From positions 1 to 13,876 of the forward strand of contig JBLHGU010000128.1 in the NCBI GenBank assembly GCA_047615875.1: 13,876 nucleotides of DNA. The letters run 5' to 3'. Of the stretch, positions 7,630 to 13,876 are shown piece after piece. The notes beneath the pieces are model-generated. The model made no database searches. It saw nothing but the letters and a program-made list of their open reading frames with translations, and was not told where the DNA came from. Each line of letters begins with the position of its first letter. The first letter of the stretch is position 1. This DNA comes from JBLHGU01 sp047615875 (GTDB taxonomy: Bacteria > Pseudomonadota > Gammaproteobacteria > Arenicellales > CAJQKF01). The position numbers and the translations under genes are program-made.

Positions 7630-8520
7630 TCAGTGGGTAGTTTCGGTAATATTTTTGGAATAGTCGTCATTTAGAATGAGTAATAATGGCTGATGATCTG
7701 ATGCGTCTGTTTTAATATCAACCTGCACATCTGTCACCCACTCAGCGCTCTTGCCCGTCATGAAAAAGAAGTCTCTACAATGTGAGCCCTGAGGCCAAAG
7801 TTGGTGATCATAGATGCCGCAGGTTGGAGCATGGGGTTGCCCTGGGTGCGCTATCTCCCAGGCATCTTTAAAGGGTTTACTTTCATCAGCAAGAGGTGCT
7901 TGCAAAATGGCGTACTCTTTTGAATCGGTAGTCATATTGAAGTCACCGCAAAAAACAGCGTTAACTGGACGCGACACAAACTGGTAGGGGCCAGCAGCAT
8001 CTATCTGACGGGGTTGATTATGCTCTTCTAGTACTTCTCGCTGTATTTCTCGCAACCGCCCGACCTGAGCTATTTTTTGAGTTTGGCTGTGGAACTCTAG
8101 ATGCGTGTTGACCACGCGTAGTGGGCCGGCAGGACAGTCAACTACCACTTCAATCGCCTGTCTGGCCATATAACGCGTATTAGGAACACCGGGGCTAGGC
8201 AATTTATGCGAAGTTACTGACAACAGGGGCAATCGTATTAATACCGCATTGCCAAATTGCCATCGCTTGCCGTTATTTTCACACACTGCATCAATAGCCG
8301 CTCCGAATACTATTTCGTAACCTGGAAATAACTCTGCTAATTCTTCAACCTGGTCCGGCGCATAAATACCGTCGTCCAGAATTAGTCCGCGTGAGACTTC
8401 CTGCAGACAGATAATATCGGGAACGCCCATTTGGCCAATAACCTCAACAATTCGCTCAAGTGAGATTTTGCAATCACAGCCTTTGCCATTCTGGATGTTC
8501 CAGGAAAGGATGCTGGTCAC
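7630..8520 (-). CDS. Endonuclease/exonuclease/phosphatase (EEP) family phosphohydrolase
   Basis: A 296-residue EEP-fold metal-dependent phosphodiesterase or phosphatase. The motifs are in the expected order: SWNIQNG (Asn8), CLQEVSR (Glu41), VVNTHLEFH (His140), FCGDFNMTT (Asp193, Asn195), CRDFFF (Asp250) and SDHQPL (Asp275-His276). I chose GTG 8520 because it overlaps the stop of the ugpE-like gene (GTGA), has AGG six bases upstream, and puts the first catalytic block at residues 6-12 as in the family; the in-frame reading from 8628 would lie inside the permease gene. There is no signal peptide, so it acts in the cytoplasm. Members range from nucleases to sphingomyelinases and inositol phosphatases, so family alone does not give a substrate. 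Its place between the transporter and glpD suggests hydrolysis of imported glycerophosphodiesters. Confidence 0.87.
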   Translation of the reverse strand: MTSILSWNIQNGKGCDCKISLERIVEVIGQMGVPDIICLQEVSRGLILDDGIYAPDQVEELAELFPGYEIVFGAAIDAVCENNGKRWQFGNAVLIRLPLLSVTSHKLPSPGVPNTRYMARQAIEVVVDCPAGPLRVVNTHLEFHSQTQKIAQVGRLREIQREVLEEHNQPRQIDAAGPYQFVSRPVNAVFCGDFNMTTDSKEYAILQAPLADESKPFKDAWEIAHPGQPHAPTCGIYDHQLWPQGSHCRDFFFMTGKSAEWVTDVQVDIKTDASDHQPLLLILNDDYSKNITETTH

Positions 8521-9353
8521 TTGATACCTGAATGCATAAATGATTGAATGAACTGACGCTGGAACAACAGAAAGGCTATTAATAAGGGTGCGATAGACAA
8601 CAGCGTGGCTGCTGAAACTATTGACCAATCGACACCGGATTCAGGAGCGCCAAATATACCGAGTCCTACGGTTAGCGGTCGAGTTTCTACTGAATTTGAA
8701 ACGATCAGAGGCCAAAGAAAATTGTTCCAGTGATGGCTTATTGAAACCAGACCGTAGGCCAGATAGGTGGGTTTAGCCAACGGAATATAAACACGCCATA
8801 ATATGCCGAATATGCCACAGCCTTCCAACCTGGCGGCGTCCTCAAGTTCCTTGGGTGTGGACTTAAATGTTTGTCGTAACAGGAAAATGCCAAAAGCACT
8901 GGCCATATACGGTAGCCCGATACCGGTAATGGTATCGATCAAACCGAGGTCGGCCAGGGTGCCGTAGTTTTCCACGATCAGTATTTCAGGCGCTATCATC
9001 AGTTGCACCAGAACTAGCCCAAAGGCAATACTACTGCCAGCAAATTGGAACCTGGCGAATGCGTAGGCGGCGAGTGTGCAAACCACCAGCTGCGACGCCA
9101 GCAACATGGTAACCAGAATGAAGGTGTTTATTCCATAACGCAGAAAGGGTGCCTGTGATAAGGCTTCGCGAAAGTTGTCCAGGGTCAGTGGTGCAAATAA
9201 TTCAAAATGAATCGCATACTCACTGGGGTGAAATGCGGCCCAGAAAGCATATAAAAGTGGCGCAATCCAGATGATGGCAAGCAACCAGGCACCAATGGTT
9301 TCTAATGCCAGCGAAGGCGTCCAGATGGAAGGTTTTGACTGTGCCTGCATCAT
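8517..9353 (-). CDS. ugpE: ABC transporter inner-membrane permease, UgpE/MalG type
   Basis: A 278-residue permease of the carbohydrate-type (CUT1) importers, with about six hydrophobic segments beginning near residues 17-40 and ending near 247-264. The cytoplasmic EAA loop that docks the ATPase is ELEDAARLEGCG...IPLAKP (about 169-195). It would form the transmembrane channel with the upstream UgpA-like permease. The two genes overlap by four bases, and a second ATG directly follows the first (ATGATG), so either could start the protein; AAAGGG lies about ten bases upstream. The symbol is given by position and resemblance within a ugp-like operon; a different CUT1 substrate cannot be excluded from this subunit alone. 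Confidence 0.82.
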   Translation of the reverse strand: MMQAQSKPSIWTPSLALETIGAWLLAIIWIAPLLYAFWAAFHPSEYAIHFELFAPLTLDNFREALSQAPFLRYGINTFILVTMLLASQLVVCTLAAYAFARFQFAGSSIAFGLVLVQLMIAPEILIVENYGTLADLGLIDTITGIGLPYMASAFGIFLLRQTFKSTPKELEDAARLEGCGIFGILWRVYIPLAKPTYLAYGLVSISHHWNNFLWPLIVSNSVETRPLTVGLGIFGAPESGVDWSIVSAATLLSIAPLLIAFLLFQRQFIQSFMHSGIK

Positions 9354-10234
9354 CGGTAATGGACCCTTTTATCCAGTAGAAAAAACTGGGCCAGCGCAAG
9401 AATGGCCAGGATGAGCAATAACACCACGGTCAAAGTGGCCGCATAATTAGTATCAAAATAGGAGAAGGCGTTCTCATAGATGTAGTAGAGAAGCAGGTTG
9501 CTGGCATTGTTTGGCCCACCCTTTGTCAACACGAATAAATGATCAACCAACTTGAATGAATTTAAAACCGCATTGATCAGGACAAATAGTGTGGTTGGCA
9601 TCAACAGTGGGAACATGACACGACGAAAGTAATACCAGCGCGAAGCACCTTCCAGTTTGGCAGCCTCTTCAAGCTCCGGTGGCAAATTCTGTAGAGCCGC
9701 CAGATAAAATATCATGAAAAAGCCCGCCTCTTTCCAGACGGTCATTACGATGATGGCACCTAACACGGTATCGGGGTCGCCAAGCCAGTTGTGTCCGGCA
9801 ATGCCAAACATGCCTAGAATTTGGTCAATGAGCCCAATATCGGGGGAATAGAAAAATAGCCAAATATTTGCCACTGCAATCATGGGCAAAATGGTGGGGG
9901 TGAAATAGGCTAGTCGCAGTAGCGATCTGCCTGGCAACGCACGGTTTACTAACAGTGCCATTGCAATGGCTAGCCCCACAGATACAGGAATTGTGCCGAG
10001 GGCAAACCAGGCATTATTTACCAGGACTTTCCAGAATACAGGATCTTCAAGCATCGACTCGTAATTCGCCAAACCAACAAATCGAGAGGGTCGAATGATG
10101 CTGCCTTTTGAAAACAGACTCTCAAAGACTGTTGCCAATGTAGGGTAATGAGTAAATGCGATCAGTAAAATGGCGGCTGGTGTAAGCAGTAGCCATCCAT
10201 ATATGTGACGCATGTTGTTAGGCGAGAATTTCAT
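9350..10234 (-). CDS. ugpA: ABC transporter inner-membrane permease, UgpA/MalF type
   Basis: A 294-residue CUT1-type permease with hydrophobic helices near 12-28, 72-97, 107-128, 157-180, 210-225 and 264-287. The EAA loop reads ELEEAAKLEGASRW...FPLLMP (about 187-213). It pairs with the UgpE-like subunit encoded next. The ATG at 10234 has no obvious Shine-Dalgarno sequence, which fits lower expression than the binding protein upstream, from which it is separated by a 75-base gap that holds a hairpin. As with its partner, the ugp assignment comes mainly from the binding protein and operon content. Confidence 0.82.
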   Translation of the reverse strand: MKFSPNNMRHIYGWLLLTPAAILLIAFTHYPTLATVFESLFSKGSIIRPSRFVGLANYESMLEDPVFWKVLVNNAWFALGTIPVSVGLAIAMALLVNRALPGRSLLRLAYFTPTILPMIAVANIWLFFYSPDIGLIDQILGMFGIAGHNWLGDPDTVLGAIIVMTVWKEAGFFMIFYLAALQNLPPELEEAAKLEGASRWYYFRRVMFPLLMPTTLFVLINAVLNSFKLVDHLFVLTKGGPNNASNLLLYYIYENAFSYFDTNYAATLTVVLLLILAILALAQFFLLDKRVHYR

Positions 10235-10261
10235 TTGTAGATTATCGATCGAAATCAGTAG

Positions 10262-10295
10262 TCCACAGGCAGAGCACTATGATGCCACCTGTGGA
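10262..10295 (-). repeat. Intercistronic hairpin between binding-protein and permease genes
   Basis: TCCACAGG (10262-10269) and CCTGTGGA (10288-10295) form a perfect 8-bp stem with an 18-base loop in the transcript between the ugpB-like stop and the ugpA-like start. No U tract follows on the - strand, so it does not look like a full intrinsic terminator. In many ABC operons a stem at this place protects the abundant binding-protein mRNA from 3' decay and lowers permease expression; that role is inferred here. Confidence 0.6.
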
Positions 10296-10309
10296 ATACA
10301 TCAGAGGGT

Positions 10310-11590
10310 CTAGCGGTAGACCTTCAACAAACGATCGGCTGCAGCTTGTGCTTCTTTCAATGCATCAGCAGGAGTTTTAGATCCAGTTAAAGCGGCTTGA
10401 ATAGCATCATCTAAAAGTTTGCGAACGCGGCCAGTCTGGAAGGTAGACAATTCCGCTGTAGCGAACTCTAGTTGATCACGAGCAACTGCTGCATACGGAA
10501 AGCCTTCGATGTAACCCTTCAGCTTATCGGTTTCATAGGCAGCTGGACTAACGCCCATGTAACCTGTTTTCATGGACCATTCTGCGGAGCGCTCAGGATC
10601 GGTCATGAACTTGATCAGTTTCATTGAGGCAACACGTTCTTCAGTGGAAGTATCCTTGAAGATATAGAAGTTACCGCCACCGGTTGGTGTGCCACGACGC
10701 TTGTTAGCAGGCAACATGGCGACGCCAAAATCAAACTTCGCTTTGTCTTTTACAACAGTCAGGTTACCCGTTGAGTGCCACATGATTGCGGTTTGGCCTT
10801 CAAGAAAGTTTTGACGCAATGTGCCCCATTCGATGGTGCCCTCTGGCATTACCTTGTGCTTGGAACCCAGATCTTTCCAGAATTCCAGAGCGCCGATGGT
10901 GCCTGGTGAATCGAAGAATGTGGTATCACCGGAACCGCTCATAAGTTGCTGGTCGTTCTGCATAGACAGAGCGCCAAACATCCAGTAGGGATAACCCGTT
11001 GAAGGAATCATCATGCCCCATTGTGAGCCATCGTCCTTGGTCAGCTTGGTGCCTGCGGCAACCAGTTCGTCCCAGGTTGCAGGTGGCGCCTCAGGGTCCA
11101 GGCCAGCGGCACGGAAAGCGTCTTTGTTGTAATACATAACAATGGTTGAACGCTGAAAAGGAATGCCCCAGGTTTTATCTGCTGTGCGGCCATTTTCCAT
11201 CAGAGTGGGGTAGAAAGAATTCAACCAGGCTTTGTCTTCAGGGGTACTAACAATGTCGTCGAATGCAACGATGGCGTCTTGTTCGATAAGCTCATAGATA
11301 TCGATGGAAAACATGACAGACAGTTGTGCAGGCTCGCCACTTTTCAGTGCCGCCAGTGCTTTGATACGGGCATCGTTGTAATTGCCAGCATAGATTGCAC
11401 TAACATTGATATCGGGATTCTCCTTCATAAAATCCGCAACAATGCCATCAACAACTTTAGTTAGTGACCCGCCAACCGCAACTGGGTAGTACATGGTGAG
11501 ATCAGTCGCCGCTTGTGCGGAAACTGTAGTTAGGCCGAAACATGCCGCGATAGCGGTACGGCTCAGAGTTTTCTTGAACTTTGTTAACAC
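10310..11590 (-). CDS. ugpB: ABC transporter periplasmic substrate-binding protein, UgpB-like (glycerol-3-phosphate / glycerophosphodiester type)
   Basis: A 426-residue cluster-D binding protein with a Sec signal peptide: basic start MLTKFKKTLSR, hydrophobic core, likely cleavage after AQA at about residue 27. It resembles E. coli UgpB in several stretches: PFQRSTIVMYYNKDAF (compare PFNSSTPVLYYNKDAF), LDPEAPPATWDEL, MKTGYMGVSPAAYE and the C-terminal TGSKTPADALKEA. The mature N-terminus MYYPVAVGGSLTKVVDG differs from E. coli (FWHSMEGELGKEVD), so ligand preference may have shifted. The start is GTG 11590, supported by a perfect AAGGAGG eight bases upstream. It captures substrate in the periplasm for the UgpA/E/C-like importer. 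Glycerol-3-phosphate or a glycerophosphodiester is the best guess, backed by the linked glpR and glpD. Confidence 0.85.
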   Translation of the reverse strand: MLTKFKKTLSRTAIAACFGLTTVSAQAATDLTMYYPVAVGGSLTKVVDGIVADFMKENPDINVSAIYAGNYNDARIKALAALKSGEPAQLSVMFSIDIYELIEQDAIVAFDDIVSTPEDKAWLNSFYPTLMENGRTADKTWGIPFQRSTIVMYYNKDAFRAAGLDPEAPPATWDELVAAGTKLTKDDGSQWGMMIPSTGYPYWMFGALSMQNDQQLMSGSGDTTFFDSPGTIGALEFWKDLGSKHKVMPEGTIEWGTLRQNFLEGQTAIMWHSTGNLTVVKDKAKFDFGVAMLPANKRRGTPTGGGNFYIFKDTSTEERVASMKLIKFMTDPERSAEWSMKTGYMGVSPAAYETDKLKGYIEGFPYAAVARDQLEFATAELSTFQTGRVRKLLDDAIQAALTGSKTPADALKEAQAAADRLLKVYR

Positions 11591-11595
11591 AACTT

Positions 11596-11611
11596 ATTCC
11601 TCCTTAGGAAT
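11596..11611 (-). promoter_or_regulatory. Strong Shine-Dalgarno of the binding-protein gene set in a small hairpin
   Basis: The transcript carries AAGGAGG (complement of 11599-11605), the best ribosome binding site in the window, ahead of the GTG start at 11590. The same bases lie in a short inverted repeat: ATTCCT and AGGAAT (11606-11611 and 11596-11601 on the + strand) flank an AAGG loop. Half of the Shine-Dalgarno is in the loop and half in the 3' arm. A 6-bp AU-rich stem is weak, so it may only tune initiation. Confidence 0.55.
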
Positions 11612-11670
11612 GATAAGAAACTGCGGACGAAACTTATCCGAATCGCAATACTGCCCGACCGATTTCTGCT

Positions 11671-12705
11671 TCAGTCGGATGACGCGACAGAGGATCCGCC
11701 GCAAATTCGTTGTCCATCCTGGCCAAATAAATACTCGTCGTCCTTGCTCCAACTGATGTGGATGCTATCTCCCGCCCTGACACTGGCACGTCCTTCGATA
11801 CGCGCCATCAGAACGCAACTACCGTGGCGCATGCGTAGAACGGTTTCGGCTCCCATGTAATCAACGGTCTTTACCTCAACCTTTAATCCGGTTTCAGTTA
11901 TGCGTACTTTTTCCGGCCGAATACCCAACTTGGCCGCGCCAGTTTTATCTGCGTGTGTATCCTTTAATAGTGAGGTAGGCATCAGGTTCATTGGTGGGGT
12001 GCCAAGAAATTGAGCTACGAAACCGCTGGCAGGTTGTTCATAGAGTTCCATTGGTGTGCCGGTCTGCTGGATTTTTCCGTCTTTTAATAGAATCACTTGA
12101 TCCGCCATCGACATGGCCTCGGTTTGATCATGAGTGACATAAACCATAGTGAGATTCAGACGCTTTTGAAGCTGTTGAATTTCGTCTCGCATCTCCGCAC
12201 GCAGTTGCGCATCCAGATTCGAGAGTGGTTCATCCATCAGACATACGGGCTGTTTTGATACGATGGTTCGCGCCAGGGCGACACGCTGTCGCTGGCCGCC
12301 CGAAAGTTGAGCCGGTCTGCGGTCTAGCAATCCCTCAAGACCGACCAACTGAGCCGCATCTTTTAGTCGGGATTCACGCTCGACCGGATCTACGCGGCGC
12401 ACTTTTAACCCAAAGAGAATGTTTTCGCGCACATCGAGGTGGGGAAACAAGGCATAGGATTGAAACACCATGGAAACGCCTCTTTTGGCTGGGTCCTGAT
12501 GGGTTACAACCTGCTCGTTGATTTGCACTTCGCCGCCATCCACGGTTTCCAGTCCGGCAATCATGCGCAGAATAGTTGATTTACCGCAGCCAGAGGGCCC
12601 GAGCAACACGGTCAACGTACCTTCGTCAGCCGTAAACGAAACACCGTCTACAGCGCGAGTTGTATCCCACTGCTTTACCAGTTGGCTGATTTTTATACCG
12701 GTCAT
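11671..12705 (-). CDS. ugpC: ABC transporter ATP-binding protein, UgpC/MalK type
   Basis: A 344-residue ATPase of the CUT1 (MsmK/MalK/UgpC) group. Motifs: Walker A GPSGCGKST (36-44), Q-loop FQSYALFPH (81-89), signature LSGGQRQRVALAR (134-146), Walker B VCLMDEP (154-160), D-loop SNLD, and H-loop His192 (THDQTEAM). After about residue 240 comes the TOBE-type regulatory domain (LGIRPEKVRI, 260-269). Length is close to E. coli UgpC (356). The ATG overlaps the stop of the glpR-like gene by ATGA with no separate ribosome binding site, so translation is coupled to the regulator. An 80-base gap follows before the binding-protein gene. Here the ATPase is encoded ahead of the binding protein; in E. coli it follows ugpBAE. 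Confidence 0.88.
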   Translation of the reverse strand: MTGIKISQLVKQWDTTRAVDGVSFTADEGTLTVLLGPSGCGKSTILRMIAGLETVDGGEVQINEQVVTHQDPAKRGVSMVFQSYALFPHLDVRENILFGLKVRRVDPVERESRLKDAAQLVGLEGLLDRRPAQLSGGQRQRVALARTIVSKQPVCLMDEPLSNLDAQLRAEMRDEIQQLQKRLNLTMVYVTHDQTEAMSMADQVILLKDGKIQQTGTPMELYEQPASGFVAQFLGTPPMNLMPTSLLKDTHADKTGAAKLGIRPEKVRITETGLKVEVKTVDYMGAETVLRMRHGSCVLMARIEGRASVRAGDSIHISWSKDDEYLFGQDGQRICGGSSVASSD

Positions 12706-13478
12706 TTTGACTGTGTCCCATTACAAACCACTAATTCACTGCCCGATATGGCCAGGGCTTCGATAATGCTCTTGTGAGGAGAGGCATCGCAAAAAACCAT
12801 GCTGGCGTCACTTATATGGCCGCCGCGTACATGCGCGGATCTGCCAAACTTGCTGTGATCAAGCACCAGCATAGTGGTTCTACTGTTTTCATGAATTCGT
12901 TGTCTTGCACGTACTTCTTCATCGGTGAAATCTAAAAGAGTGCCGTTCTCGTCGACACCGCCAACGCCATAAATTGCGAAATCAAACATGTAAGAAGACA
13001 GGAAGGCCTCCATGCCGGGGCCTAAAATGTCGCAGTCACTGTTGCGAACACGACCACCCGCAACATGAACTTCGAATGTTGAATGGGTGCAAAACAGCAC
13101 GGCAATATTGAGATTGTTAGTGAAAATGCGCAGATCCTTATGATGGATCAATGCGCTGGCAACCACTTCAGGTGTCGTTCCAATGCTGAATGCTACGGAT
13201 GCACCATTGGGAATGGATTGAGCCACCCGGTCTGCGATTGACTGTTTTTCGTCACGCAATAAAATTTGTCGTGATTGATAGGCCAGGTTCTTTATTGTTG
13301 CTGATCTTTCTATTCCCCCATGACGTCGTCTGGCCAACCCTTTGTCACAAAGGGCGGTTAGGTCGCGGCGTATGGTTTGCGTAGTTACCTGGTAATTCTC
13401 GGCCAACGAATCAACCGATAGAAATCCCTCGCTACGCAACAATTCCGAAATTTCGGCCTGTCGTTTAGTCAGGTTCAT
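12702..13478 (-). CDS. glpR: DeoR-family transcriptional repressor, GlpR-like
   Basis: A 258-residue DeoR-family regulator. The N-terminal winged helix-turn-helix spans about residues 3-57 with the recognition segment VTTQTIRRDL (31-40) and wing RRHGG (51-55). The C-terminal sugar-phosphate sensor domain matches E. coli GlpR closely in SIGTTPEVVASAL, IFTNNLNIA, VHVAGGRVR and LDHSKFGR. E. coli GlpR is a repressor released by glycerol-3-phosphate; that ligand is inferred here from the sequence match and from the operon. The gene is first in the operon, so it probably represses its own transcription together with the transporter and glpD. The ATG at 13478 has only a weak GAG about seven bases upstream. 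Palindromes in the DNA just ahead of the gene are candidate operators. Confidence 0.9.
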   Translation of the reverse strand: MNLTKRQAEISELLRSEGFLSVDSLAENYQVTTQTIRRDLTALCDKGLARRRHGGIERSATIKNLAYQSRQILLRDEKQSIADRVAQSIPNGASVAFSIGTTPEVVASALIHHKDLRIFTNNLNIAVLFCTHSTFEVHVAGGRVRNSDCDILGPGMEAFLSSYMFDFAIYGVGGVDENGTLLDFTDEEVRARQRIHENSRTTMLVLDHSKFGRSAHVRGGHISDASMVFCDASPHKSIIEALAISGSELVVCNGTQSK

Positions 13479-13585
13479 GTTTACTCATTATGGAATAGTG
13501 ATCAGAACAAATTAACGAAGAATATTAATATGAAAGTAATAATAGACCGAATGAACGGATAAATACAGTAAATATTTTCATTAGC

Positions 13586-13601
13586 ATGTTCATATGAACA
13601 T
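13586..13601. promoter_or_regulatory. 16-bp perfect palindrome, candidate GlpR operator
   Basis: ATGTTCATATGAACAT is a perfect 16-bp palindrome 108 bases upstream of the glpR start. Its half-site ATGTTC resembles the ATKTTCG half-site of E. coli GlpR operators, but lacks the central G/C and is spaced more tightly. It would be well placed for autorepression. Confidence 0.5.
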
Positions 13602-13610
13602 TTTGAATGT

Positions 13611-13641
13611 GAGTAATTCGATTACTGAGACGAATTAACTC
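13611..13641. promoter_or_regulatory. Imperfect inverted repeat with TTCG half-sites, possible second operator
   Basis: TAATTCG (13614-13620) and CGAATTA (13631-13637) are exact inverted copies ten bases apart, and the arms extend outward to GAG/CTC with one extra base on the right. An overlapping smaller repeat, AGTAAT-TCG-ATTACT, covers 13612-13626. The TTCG/CGAA cores recall GlpR sites, but the spacing does not match the E. coli operator. Confidence 0.35.
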
Positions 13642-13739
13642 TATTGCGAGAAGTGACTAGCTTTAAGAGAGATCAGCGGATAACTGGGCAGTGTTGTGAA
13701 TAATCCTTGCTTTGATCGACAGGCTAAATGACGCGTGAG

Positions 13740-13776
13740 CGTTCTATCTACTTGTTGAACGAAGCCGCTGTGCGGC
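13740..13776. repeat. Two adjacent small inverted repeats
   Basis: CGTTC (13740-13744) pairs with GAACG (13757-13761) across 12 bases, and GCCGC (13764-13768) pairs with GCGGC (13772-13776) across TGT. Neither is followed by a U tract on either strand. They lie in the 200 or so bases between the glpR promoter region and the ORF at the right end. Subterminal hairpins of a mobile element are one explanation, but the stems are short. Confidence 0.35.
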
Positions 13777-13801
13777 AGAATACCAACCTGTAAATCATGA
13801 A

Positions 13802-13856
13802 CGATACTCCCTCAACGCAGATCACGCCCGATCTGCGATTAACTGAGGAAGTATCG
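13802..13856 (+). promoter_or_regulatory. Strong nested hairpin covering the ribosome binding site of the right-end ORF
   Basis: Outer arms are CGATACTCCCTCA (13802-13814) and TGAGGAAGTATCG (13844-13856), complementary at 12 of 13 positions. Nested inside are CGCAGATC (13816-13823) and GATCTGCG (13830-13837), a perfect 8-bp stem with a 6-base loop. The right outer arm contains GAGGA, the apparent Shine-Dalgarno for ATG 13858, eight bases on. When folded, the structure would hide the ribosome binding site. A terminal structure of a mobile element is an alternative or additional role. Confidence 0.6.
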
Positions 13857-13857
13857 C

Positions 13858-13876
13858 ATGAACAAAGCACAGCAAA
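13858..13876 (+). CDS. Start of an ORF cut by the window edge, possibly an integrase/transposase-type gene
   Basis: ATG 13858 is preceded by GAGGA at a good distance and by an in-frame TAA at 13840-13842, so it is a credible start. Only six codons are visible, MNKAQQ. This beginning recalls tyrosine-recombinase proteins that accompany IS91-type elements, and the hairpins upstream would fit a mobile element, but six residues are far too few to assign a family. A competing frame from ATG 13797 (MNDTPSTQITPDLR...) is also open to the window end. Confidence 0.35.

Larger units (their letters stand above)
13479..13660 (-). promoter_or_regulatory. AT-rich promoter/operator region upstream of the glpR-led operon
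   Basis: About 180 AT-rich bases upstream of glpR must hold the operon promoter, since the downstream genes overlap or lie close together. Several partial -35/-10 pairs can be drawn on the - strand (for example TTCAAA near 13608 with TAATGA 18 bases on), but none is strong enough to call. The palindromes listed separately sit within or next to this stretch. Confidence 0.5.

Noticed and set aside
8521..8628. Longer N-terminus for the EEP protein (start at 8628).
   Set aside because: This stretch is the coding 3' end of the ugpE-like permease in another frame, and the EEP fold begins right after GTG 8520.
13551..13568. Degenerate Pho-box-like direct repeat upstream of glpR (CTGTATT...CGTTCAT on the - strand).
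   Set aside because: Only about 10 of 14 positions agree with the CTGTCAT repeats, which is expected by chance in AT-rich DNA.
13797..13876. ORF from ATG 13797 (MNDTPSTQ...), open to the window end.
   Set aside because: It runs through both arms of the nested hairpin and has no ribosome binding site; ATG 13858 has a good one. It cannot be fully excluded without more sequence.
1..13876. CRISPR arrays, tRNA or rRNA genes.
   Set aside because: No spaced direct repeats, cloverleaf or rRNA-like sequence was seen; nearly all of the window is accounted for by protein genes.

Overview
The window looks like a chromosomal segment of a gammaproteobacterium, plausibly marine or aquatic. The DNA has moderate GC (a little under half, judged by eye), tightly overlapping operons, a GlpR and a GlpD that closely resemble the enterobacterial proteins, and many ABC uptake genes. 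The taxon is an inference; no rRNA or marker gene is present.

Left half, + strand (1-5182): the tail of one oligopeptide/dipeptide-type ABC ATPase overlaps by ATGA a second, complete ATPase of the same type. Two tandem paralogous CocE/NonD (S15-like) serine hydrolases of about 665 residues follow. Neither has a signal peptide, so the likely logic is import of a peptide-like or amide/ester compound followed by cytoplasmic hydrolysis. The membrane and binding-protein genes of this transporter must lie to the left of the window.

Right half, - strand (13478 down to 5226): an eight-gene operon in the order glpR-like repressor, ugpC-, ugpB-, ugpA- and ugpE-like ABC transporter genes, an endonuclease/exonuclease/phosphatase (EEP) family phosphohydrolase, a HAD phosphatase, and glpD. 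Most junctions are ATGA/GTGA stop-start overlaps. Together these genes suggest uptake of glycerol-3-phosphate or glycerophosphodiesters, cleavage inside the cell, and oxidation of glycerol-3-phosphate to dihydroxyacetone phosphate by membrane-associated GlpD. No glpK, glpF or GDPD-type ugpQ is present in the window; the EEP protein sits where a phosphodiesterase would be expected. The two halves converge at about 5183-5225.

Right edge (13479-13876): a non-coding region upstream of glpR holds a 16-bp perfect palindrome and an imperfect inverted repeat, both candidate operators. Further right there are small hairpins and a strong nested hairpin that covers the ribosome binding site of an ORF starting at 13858 (MNKAQQ...). 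This may be the edge of a mobile element encoding an integrase or transposase, but only the first six codons are visible.

The most interesting points are the EEP plus HAD pair inside a GlpR-led ugp-type operon, the paired CocE-like hydrolases with long C-terminal extensions, and the hairpin that appears to hide the start site of the ORF at the right end.
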